Below, in pieces: positions 58,305-64,000 of a DNA stretch of 64,000 bases (the stretch's first letter is position 1; each line of letters starts with the position of its first letter). The stretch is taken from NCBI RefSeq assembly GCF_004684905.1, contig NZ_SRJC01000004.1, forward strand, positions 62,001 to 126,000. The letters run 5' to 3'. This DNA comes from Halobacillus salinus (lineage in GTDB: Bacteria > Bacillota > Bacilli > Bacillales > Halobacillaceae). The position numbers and the translations under genes are program-made. The notes under the pieces were generated by a model. The model saw only the letters and a program-made list of their open reading frames with translations. It made no database searches and had not been told where the DNA came from.

Positions 58305-59264
58305 TTAATTTAAGATAGTTACTTCTACACTTTGACGTCCAAAGTCTAGCGCATTAGAACGGTCTGGCATGAATACATCGATACGGTTGCCTTGGATTGC
58401 GCCACCAGTATCACCAGCTACAGCACGTCCATATCCTTCAACATATACTTCAGAACCGAGTGGGATTACATCTGGGTCAACTGCGATTACTTTTTGGTTA
58501 GGGTTAGCTCTTAGGTCGATTCCTGTTGCTGTTACACCAGAGCAGCCACTGCAGAATGCTGTATAAGCAGTCGCTTCAACTGTCAACGTACGACCCTCTA
58601 CTTGAGAAGAATCTTGTGAAGAAGAAGTAGATTCTGCTTCGCTAGTAGATTGGGTTGTTGTAGTTGTAGCTTTAGCTTCTCCATTAAGGCTAAGCTGTTG
58701 TCCTGGTTGAATGATATTGGAGCTAAGGCCGTTAGCCGCTTTAAGGGAAGCTACACTTAGACCGTTTTGCGTAGCGATGCTGTATAGCGTGTCCCCAGAA
58801 CGGACCGTGTACGTGCCTGCATTATTGTTTTGTGCTTGACTAGTAGATTGTTGAGTTGCTTTAGACTCACCGTTCAAGCTTAACTTCTGGCCAGGATAGA
58901 TCAAGTCAGAGTTAAGACCGTTAGCCGCTTTAAGAGAAGAAACGCTTGTACCGTGCTTCTGAGCGATGCTGTATAACGTATCACCTTTACGGATCGTGTA
59001 CGTGCTTGCATTTCCTTGATCGCTTGAAGAAGCCGATGCGTTTGAACTATCTCCGTGCAGTTTCAGTTCTTGTTGTGGAAAGATTAGATTAGATGTTAGA
59101 TTGTTTGCTTGTTTAATATCTGAAACAGATACACCATTTTTTTGTGCAATGCTGAATAGCGTATCTCCCTTTTTAACTGTAACGTTTTCGTGTGCACTTG
59201 CTGTTACTGTAGTTGCCGCCATAATCGAACTCACTGCTGCCAAAGATAGAATTGTTTTTTTCAT
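58305..59264 (-). CDS. yocH: Cell-wall protein with three LysM repeats and a C-terminal 3D domain (YocH-like)
   Basis: This protein of about 319 residues has a signal peptide ending near TASA. Three LysM domains follow (VKKGDTLFSIAQKNG at about 30-73, IRKGDTLYSIAQKHG at about 91-132, VRSGDTLYSIATQNG at about 152-195), joined by Ser/Thr/Gln-rich linkers. A C-terminal 3D domain ends the protein (VEATAYTAFCSGCSG, RVAVDPDVIPLGS-like IAVDPDVIPLGSEVYVEGYG, GDTGGAI). YocH is a WalR-controlled wall hydrolase; YocH of B. subtilis has two LysM, so one more is present here. ATG at 59264 follows AAGGAGG. A WalR array and structured leader precede it. Confidence 0.94.
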   Translation of the reverse strand: MKKTILSLAAVSSIMAATTVTASAHENVTVKKGDTLFSIAQKNGVSVSDIKQANNLTSNLIFPQQELKLHGDSSNASASSSDQGNASTYTIRKGDTLYSIAQKHGTSVSSLKAANGLNSDLIYPGQKLSLNGESKATQQSTSQAQNNNAGTYTVRSGDTLYSIATQNGLSVASLKAANGLSSNIIQPGQQLSLNGEAKATTTTTQSTSEAESTSSSQDSSQVEGRTLTVEATAYTAFCSGCSGVTATGIDLRANPNQKVIAVDPDVIPLGSEVYVEGYGRAVAGDTGGAIQGNRIDVFMPDRSNALDFGRQSVEVTILN

Positions 59265-59284
59265 TATTGATTGCCTCCTTGGTA

Positions 59285-59332
59285 AACAGCGTGTTATTCC
59301 TCCGAGATCGCTGATGTCTCGCAAGCGCTGTT
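59285..59332 (-). promoter_or_regulatory. Structured 5' leader of yocH
   Basis: In the untranslated leader AACAGCG (59285-59291) pairs with CGCTGTT (59326-59332), enclosing an inner CGAGA/TCTCG stem (59303-59307 with 59317-59321). The nested hairpin ends about 20 bases before the start codon. I recognise no riboswitch class. Confidence 0.45.
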
Positions 59333-59409
59333 CTCAATTTCACAATTTCTATAGTAACTACTAGAGAGGCATACATCAATAACAGAAAAACAACATTACC
59401 TTTACATAT

Positions 59410-59437
59410 ATTACATCCCTATTACTCACTTGTAACA
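59410..59437 (-). promoter_or_regulatory. WalR binding array upstream of yocH
   Basis: On the minus strand TGTTAC-N5-AGTAAT-N5-TGTAAT forms three hexamers with an 11-base period. WalR binds TGTWAH-N5-TGTWAH; two hexamers match fully and the middle differs in one base. The site lies about 150 bases before the start codon. WalRK controls yocH in B. subtilis, so the context fits. Confidence 0.65.
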
Positions 59438-59453
59438 TGAGAATCTTGAATTC

Positions 59454-60224
59454 TTATTTTTTCTTATTAGAACGGTCACAATACCTGTGTATTGCATCCC
59501 TCAAAAATTCAGCATATCCTTCTTTCCATTTATCAATATTTTTCTTGAAGCGAGGGTCATTTACATACATATCTCCAAGACCACGGAAGATTTCATCTGA
59601 ACATGTATAGAAGTGATCCGTAATGTGTTGTTGCTTCTGACCAATCAACCTTTGCACTTCTTGATCAGCTGGTCCGTACTCCATCCTTGCGATAATCTGA
59701 CGATCGATTTCATTAGATTCGTTCTGTATCTTCTTCCAATCTTCATCTGTGTAGGACGCTGTCTTCTGTTTCGATTCACGATAGGCATCCGTATCGCCCC
59801 AGCGCTCCTTCACCTCTGCTTCATACTTCTCTTGATGTTTCTCCATTTCCTCACGACTAAACGGCTCGAAACGCTCTTTATCCGTCATCGTTTTTCCTCC
59901 TTCTAGCGAATCCAGCGTTTGGTCAACAGACTTTACCATTCGCTCAATTCGCTTTTTCTTTTCCATTAAGATTTCTTTGTGTTGACGGAGGGCAGACGCT
60001 TGATCAAATTCAGGATCATCGATTATTTGTTTTATTCGGCTCAAAGAAAAGTCCATTTCTTTAAAGAATAAGATTTGCTGTAACCTCGTGACTTCCACTT
60101 GACCATAATATCGATAACCGTTTTCCCCTATTTCTTTAGGAGACAATAATCCGATATGATCATAATGGTGGAGCGTGCGCACACTCACACCGGTGAGTTC
60201 TGCCAATTCTTTCACTTTGTACAC
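59454..60224 (-). CDS. MerR family regulator with TipAS drug-binding domain
   Basis: This 256-residue protein has an N-terminal MerR HTH (YKVKELAELTGVSVRTLHHYDHIGLLSP), a dimerisation coiled coil (ALRQHKEILMEKKKRIERMV) and a C-terminal TipAS domain (EVKERWGDTDAYRESKQKT, later YGPADQEVQRLIGQKQQHITDHFYTCS). TipAL-type regulators bind thiopeptides or other drugs and activate efflux. GTG at 60224 lies six bases after GAGGTG within a perfect AGAGGTGATC. Its promoter has the MerR 19-bp spacer, suggesting autoregulation. No efflux gene is adjacent. Confidence 0.92.
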   Translation of the reverse strand: MYKVKELAELTGVSVRTLHHYDHIGLLSPKEIGENGYRYYGQVEVTRLQQILFFKEMDFSLSRIKQIIDDPEFDQASALRQHKEILMEKKKRIERMVKSVDQTLDSLEGGKTMTDKERFEPFSREEMEKHQEKYEAEVKERWGDTDAYRESKQKTASYTDEDWKKIQNESNEIDRQIIARMEYGPADQEVQRLIGQKQQHITDHFYTCSDEIFRGLGDMYVNDPRFKKNIDKWKEGYAEFLRDAIHRYCDRSNKKK

Positions 60225-60243
60225 AGTGATCACCTCTTTGCTT

Positions 60244-60274
60244 ACATTACGGTATGACGTTACGTCAGTGTCAA
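60244..60274 (-). promoter_or_regulatory. MerR-type promoter with 19-bp spacer and dyad
   Basis: On the minus strand TTGACA and TAATGT are separated by 19 bases, and TGACGT-A-ACGTCA lies within the spacer as a perfect dyad. A 19-bp spacer with central dyad is the hallmark of MerR-activated promoters. Confidence 0.7.
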
Positions 60275-60397
60275 CGTTACACACACCAACAAACTGGGAA
60301 TAACCGAAAAATTTCAAGATATTTGCAAATGACTTTTTTTATCTTTAAATAAAGATTATAATAAAAATAGGACATAAAGGTTGAGGGGGAATATAAC

Positions 60398-61429
60398 TTG
60401 AAGAGTTACATGGTGATTGAGCCGACCAGGTTTAATCGTATCCATATGAATTATCTTTCTCCTGCTTACAAGTTTTATCATCATCAGTTAAAGGATGCTG
60501 AGTCCGATACCATTGCGGCGGAACGGACTCGAGAGTTCTGTTTCACTCATAAGCAGACGGAATTGGAAGATCAACTTGCGATGATGGAATTTCTCTATAT
60601 GAATGACTACTTTACAGACTTAGAGAAAGCACTTGAGTTCGAATATCTCCACTCAGAAGTCAAAGACCTGTACAGGATTGTTCTCGACAGGAAGACAACA
60701 CGTCTGACGGAACAAGATTTACAGGAAATGGAGACAATGGAATTCGAACACCCATCCCTTAAGTGCATCCATCTGTTCCTTCTCGTTTATGCGTACTATG
60801 ATATGAAAAAATTCGCAGGAATGGATAAGTACACCGAAGATATTCAAGAAGCTTTGTTCACAATCAACGAACCGTTATTTCATTACTTCATGAAGCTGCG
60901 TTTTGACGAATTGACGTTCCATCATTATTTCAAAACGAACAGTCTAGTACTCGCAAGGAAGTTCGCTTATAAGTATATAAGCTCAGGACTGGCACCCAAA
61001 AAACAAGCAACGATGCACAGCCACTTAGCACTCACCTATGCCTTCGAAGATTACGAGACTTCTTTAGAATACTTAAAACAGACGAAAAGAATTGCGGATG
61101 ATCATAATCTTACGGCCATTTCCCAATCTGTCACAGAAAACTCTATTCCTTTCATCTCAGCCTTTCACCATCGCACGGAAAATGTAAAAACCAATGACCC
61201 TGTTGAAATCGCCCACTTATCTATTGCACGAGGGAATCCAGAAAAAGCGATTGAAATTCTCGAGTCCCGTTCGTCATTAAGTCCATTCCAACAGAGCTAT
61301 CTTGGTCTTGCCAAAAAAGATTTAGCACTGTTACGTGATGCTAAACATCGATTTGTCCACGATAATGGAGATATGTTCTTCGCCCAACTCCCGGAACATT
61401 ACATGAAGCGTATTTTGACCATTGTGTAA
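60398..61429 (+). CDS. AimR-like TPR receptor protein lacking the HTH domain
   Basis: This 343-residue, all-helical protein has repeated helix pairs of TPR type (for example LARKFAYKYISSGLAPKKQATMHSHLALTYAFEDYETSLEYL and IARGNPEKAIEILESR). The C-terminal arrangement resembles AimR, the arbitrium peptide receptor of SPbeta-type phages. The DNA-binding HTH at the N-terminus of phage AimR is missing; the protein starts directly with helical repeats. TTG at 60398 lies eight bases after GAGGGGG. No phage genes or AimP-like peptide gene are adjacent. RRNPP-like signalling without DNA binding is possible; other TPR families cannot be excluded. Confidence 0.65.
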   Translation: MKSYMVIEPTRFNRIHMNYLSPAYKFYHHQLKDAESDTIAAERTREFCFTHKQTELEDQLAMMEFLYMNDYFTDLEKALEFEYLHSEVKDLYRIVLDRKTTRLTEQDLQEMETMEFEHPSLKCIHLFLLVYAYYDMKKFAGMDKYTEDIQEALFTINEPLFHYFMKLRFDELTFHHYFKTNSLVLARKFAYKYISSGLAPKKQATMHSHLALTYAFEDYETSLEYLKQTKRIADDHNLTAISQSVTENSIPFISAFHHRTENVKTNDPVEIAHLSIARGNPEKAIEILESRSSLSPFQQSYLGLAKKDLALLRDAKHRFVHDNGDMFFAQLPEHYMKRILTIV

Positions 61430-61430
61430 A

Positions 61431-61460
61431 GAAGCTGTTCAGCTAAACAGCTTCTTTTTT
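61431..61460 (+). terminator. Terminator of the AimR-like gene
   Basis: GAAGCTGTT (61431-61439) pairs with AACAGCTTC (61446-61454), followed by six T. Confidence 0.92.
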
Positions 61461-61535
61461 CATTCAACAGGAATTTATGTCCTGCTTGAAGAAATAAGGA
61501 GCGAGACACTTTTTATAAAAAGAGGTTGATTACAC

Positions 61536-62006
61536 ATGAATATGTACTGTCAAAGTGCTTTCCACCAGTTAGAAGTTGTGATTGCCTCTATTTCAGAGAT
61601 GGTCGGGCAACTGAACGAAGAAGACTTGTCCTTCCGACCGACGGTAGGAAAGCGATCCATTCGGGAATTGCTCGAACATATCGCGTCAATCCCTCTAGCC
61701 GATGGGCACATTGCGAATGAAGCGACACAAGAAGAAATGGAGACGTTCTACGCCTCTATTTCCTTAAACACGAAAGACGAAATTCTAGAAACTTTATTTG
61801 ATCACTTCTCCCAACTGAAGATCCAATTCGAAAATTACACAGAAGATCAACTTTTTACAGAAACAACCTCTTGGTGGGGCGTTACGTACACCCGGTTCGG
61901 GTGGCTTTTGCAGATCATCGCCCATATGTATCACCACCGTGGACAGTTGCATGCTGTGCTTGTTCACGTCTACGAAAAAGATCCTGAAATCATGTTGTTT
62001 GAATGA
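61536..62006 (+). CDS. DinB family metal-dependent protein
   Basis: This 156-residue four-helix-bundle protein has the DinB/YfiT metal ligands: His in RELLEHIASIP and two in IIAHMYHHRGQL. Members are thiol transferases (bacillithiol S-transferases) or unknown hydrolases. ATG at 61536 lies seven bases after AGAGGTTG. In a bacillithiol- or CoA-using bacterium a detoxifying thiol transferase role is plausible, but it is inferred. Confidence 0.87.
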   Translation: MNMYCQSAFHQLEVVIASISEMVGQLNEEDLSFRPTVGKRSIRELLEHIASIPLADGHIANEATQEEMETFYASISLNTKDEILETLFDHFSQLKIQFENYTEDQLFTETTSWWGVTYTRFGWLLQIIAHMYHHRGQLHAVLVHVYEKDPEIMLFE

Positions 62007-62111
62007 AAGCTTGATGGAAACAGCTCTTTAAAACAATTAAGAGAACCGAAGATCCTATATTGACACTTTGAAAAAGTTCAGATTTTGGTTTTGTATGAAA
62101 TTTAGTATATC

Positions 62112-62279
62112 GTGTTCTGGGAAACAACTTTGCATAATACGTGCAAACAAATCCATACACAATTGAGTTTATTCCTCCTTAATTGCGAAACGTTTGCTAT
62201 TCTTGATCCGGAAGCACTGGAGGTTCACAGCTTTTCTTTATATGAAAAAGAACCGAGGGAACTTTCTCAACACTATTAA
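62112..62279 (+). pseudogene. Possible gene remnant (55 codons)
   Basis: This frame has no ribosome-binding site, but its last part (AILDPEALEVHSFSLYEKEP, then RELSQHY) reads like the tail of a folded protein. The upstream half is not protein-like. It may be the 3' remnant of a decayed gene, or chance. The rest of 62007-62309 holds only the terminator at 62278-62305. Confidence 0.25.
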
Positions 62280-62305
62280 GGGACGCTTTTATTAAAGCGT
62301 CCCTT
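62278..62305. terminator. Terminator of the peptidase E gene
   Basis: AAGGGACGCTTT (62278-62289) pairs perfectly with AAAGCGTCCCTT (62294-62305). It lies four bases past the leftward stop codon; no long T-run follows on that side. Confidence 0.75.
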
Positions 62306-62309
62306 GTTA

Positions 62310-63005
62310 TTAATATAAGTATTTCATTGGCAACAGTTTTTCTATAACTTTTCCTTCTTGCCACCACACTCTCATTGCCTTTGCGCTTGGTCTAGAGCAA
62401 ACGGCCTGGTGTACTTCTTCGTCGATAAAATGGACAGCTGCCCCGTCATCTAGAGCGTAACCGGGGCCAAGACTTTTCTCTTTGATTGCATTGTGAAAAG
62501 AAGGTCGTCTATCTTTCTCCCCATCATAATGCGGGCAGCAACTTCCCTTTACAAAGCCTAAGCACGGCAGAGGCTCCAGTTGATCGCCATAGGAATCGGT
62601 CAACCCTTCTTCGAACCAGCAAATTGCTCCAGCACTTATACCCGCGAGAAGAATTCCATTATCCCAAGCTTTCTTCAGGATTACATCTACTCCCCACTCA
62701 CGCCAGAGAGCAAGCATACTCTTAGTGGAACCACCACCGACATAAAGTATATCCTGCTTCATGATAAACCCTTCAATGTCCCTGTTTTCCAGTTTGAATA
62801 AGGACAAATGGGAGGCCTCACAGTTTTGGTTCTGGAAAAATTCGTAGAACTTATCGATGTATTCCTGAGAGTCTCCACTAGCGGTTGGAATGAAGCAAAT
62901 CTTCGGTTTCTTCTGAGTGGATTGGTTCAATATATACTCATCTAATAAGGGGTTGTCAGGCTCCATAGAGAACCCACCACCACCCATGGCAATCAACTGT
63001 TTCAT
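62310..63005 (-). CDS. pepE: Peptidase E (S51 family dipeptidase)
   Basis: This 231-residue protein has the S51 layout: MGGGGFSMEP at the start, YVGGGSTKSMLALW near residue 90, the nucleophile Ser in LLAGISAGAICWFEEG and the segment VKGSCCPHYDGE with its His. Peptidase E cleaves Asp-X dipeptides in the cytoplasm. GGAGGGG precedes the ATG. It lies 19 bp downstream of the FNT channel gene on the same strand and may share its transcript. Confidence 0.92.
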   Translation of the reverse strand: MKQLIAMGGGGFSMEPDNPLLDEYILNQSTQKKPKICFIPTASGDSQEYIDKFYEFFQNQNCEASHLSLFKLENRDIEGFIMKQDILYVGGGSTKSMLALWREWGVDVILKKAWDNGILLAGISAGAICWFEEGLTDSYGDQLEPLPCLGFVKGSCCPHYDGEKDRRPSFHNAIKEKSLGPGYALDDGAAVHFIDEEVHQAVCSRPSAKAMRVWWQEGKVIEKLLPMKYLY

Positions 63006-63024
63006 AAGAACCCCTCCTATTTGC

Positions 63025-63921
63025 TTATGACTTCCCTAAGGAAGTTTGAATATCCTCCTTGTATGCATAAGAAAACAGTAATGATACGAGAATACCGCCA
63101 CCAATCAAATTACCGATACTCGCCGGAAGCAAATTGAAGAAGATATACTCATACCATGTGTAATTGTCGTTGGCTAGAAACCCCATACTGAAGTAACCCA
63201 TGTTTGCCGCGCTGTGTTGGAAGTTCCCTGCAACGAACAGAATGACCGGAAGCATCGTACCAAGGAACTTACCTGTAATATCGCGTGCTGCCGTTGTCAA
63301 AAATGCAGCCATTCCGATCAACCAGTTAGCCAATATACCAGAAACAAGAATCTCAAACCATCCTTTGACCCCGTGGTCGAGAAACTTCATTTTGTGATCT
63401 AAATACATGGAAAGTTCACTATAGAAAGGGTCCGATAGTGAAGCAGAAAACTGAATTAAAACGGCTACTAAGAAGGCACCTAGTATGTTCCCTATATAAG
63501 ACGATATCCAGAATTTATAGATGTTCGCCTTCATCAACCCTGATTTATTAAAAAGATACGATGGTAACAGCACATTGATTTCTGTAAATAGAACGGATCC
63601 AGAAATGAAGACCATCGCATAGCCTGAAGCGAAACCAAGGCCTGATAACAGGTGATAAATTCCCTTCGTTTCAACACCTGAAGCAAGCAAAATGGAAAAC
63701 ACCGCACCAAATGTCATGAAGGACCCTGCGGTCAGAGCGAGTAAAAACTGTGCACGGAACGGCTTGTTCAGGTGGTCCCGCCCTTTTTCCCCGAATTCAT
63801 CGACAATTTGAGAAGGTATATAAAACTGACGACCAGGTCTGTCTATCTTTCCATTCTGGTTTGAGTCTGTTTGTTTATCTTCGTTTGTTTCATTATTTGG
63901 TTGATTTTGATCTTGATCCAA
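63025..63921 (-). CDS. Formate/nitrite transporter (FNT) family channel
   Basis: This FNT channel has about 298 residues, six helices and the family motifs FLLALTAGSFMTFGAVFSI, GSVLFTEINVL, and VAGNFQHSAANMGYFSMG, with the pore His in QHSAANM. An unusual hydrophilic Asn/Gln/Asp-rich N-terminal extension (about 30 residues) precedes the channel core. Formate, nitrite or hydrosulfide are possible substrates. I prefer the TTG at 63921, six bases after GGGAGGG; the ATG at 63927 abuts that site. Confidence 0.9.
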   Translation of the reverse strand: MDQDQNQPNNETNEDKQTDSNQNGKIDRPGRQFYIPSQIVDEFGEKGRDHLNKPFRAQFLLALTAGSFMTFGAVFSILLASGVETKGIYHLLSGLGFASGYAMVFISGSVLFTEINVLLPSYLFNKSGLMKANIYKFWISSYIGNILGAFLVAVLIQFSASLSDPFYSELSMYLDHKMKFLDHGVKGWFEILVSGILANWLIGMAAFLTTAARDITGKFLGTMLPVILFVAGNFQHSAANMGYFSMGFLANDNYTWYEYIFFNLLPASIGNLIGGGILVSLLFSYAYKEDIQTSLGKS

Positions 63922-64000
63922 TGTCATCCCTCCCAGATGATTGTGATATTCCCGAAAAAGGAAAAAATTAATCTCCCTTGTATAGCAGAAGCTGTTTTGA

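Noticed and set aside
60398-61530. An arbitrium-type aimP peptide gene downstream of the AimR-like gene
   Set aside because: Only a terminator and the dinB leader follow; no short secreted precursor frame with a ribosome-binding site is visible.
1-64000. CRISPR arrays, tRNA or rRNA genes, prophage or insertion sequence with transposase
   Set aside because: I looked for regularly spaced repeats, cloverleaf sequences, rRNA landmarks and transposase or integrase motifs and found none.

Overview
The window looks like chromosomal DNA of a moderately halophilic, pigmented Gram-positive Bacillaceae, most like Halobacillus or a close relative. The grounds are strong AGGAGG ribosome-binding sites, frequent TTG and GTG starts, many Rho-independent terminators, and Bacillus-type families (LytS/LytR, bacterial NO synthase, YtvA, YocH, CysL, PadR-HAAS, DUF6366). 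A C30-type carotenoid gene is also present. I see no rRNA, tRNA, CRISPR array, prophage or intact insertion sequence. The genus is an inference; no 16S gene is in view.

Layout. 1-3.7 kb: a truncated CstA-type (pyruvate/peptide) transporter behind a LytS/LytR two-component system, with a cre site and a 21-bp-period direct repeat between them. 3.8-8.4 kb: a MtnU-like omega-amidase and a MtnE-like glutamine transaminase flank a leftward cdr-nos pair (CoA-disulfide reductase, NO synthase). 8.5-17.5 kb: aldehyde dehydrogenase, ElaA-type GNAT, DUF2254 and DUF4173 membrane proteins, a PadR-HAAS pair with a 47-bp palindromic operator, a zinc-type CDF exporter with a native six-His N-terminus, a stress-type PPOX protein and a lipase-fold protein. 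18.4-22.1 kb: an adenosylcobalamin riboswitch with terminator controls a class I ribonucleotide reductase. 22.1-24 kb: glnK-amtB with two TnrA/GlnR boxes around the promoter. 25.7-27 kb: an ECF sigma/anti-sigma pair with its own ECF-type promoter. 27-36 kb: a cysteine-free family-4-like UDG, MMPL exporter, Ca2+/cation exchanger, carotenoid desaturase/oxygenase plus an ICMT-like methyltransferase, and a dicarboxylate symporter. 36-38.7 kb: SAM riboswitch-controlled MetY, and a MetI/MccB-type enzyme. 38.8-51 kb: Nudix, a GGDEF(degenerate)-EAL protein, Sco1, DUF1002, YfkM, acyl-CoA dehydrogenase, LOV-STAS photoreceptor, CysL. 51-64 kb: YeiH exporter, AI-2E family permease, ThiF-like E1 plus SDR, FMN reductase, YocH-type wall hydrolase with a WalR array, TipA-type MerR, an AimR-like receptor, DinB, peptidase E and a formate/nitrite channel.

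Two themes recur. First, sulfur, methionine and nitrogen economy (mtnU/mtnE, S-box metY, metI, cysL-yeiH, glnK-amtB) sits beside redox and stress genes (nos, cdr, ytvA, yfkM, sco). Second, a dispersed hairpin-forming repeat of about 170 bp occurs five times (two near-identical copies, three diverged), always in intergenic space.

Seven short genes (27-74 codons), most with good ribosome-binding sites and several with their own terminators, are annotated from the raw sequence. Several long reading frames were trimmed to starts that fit a Shine-Dalgarno sequence.
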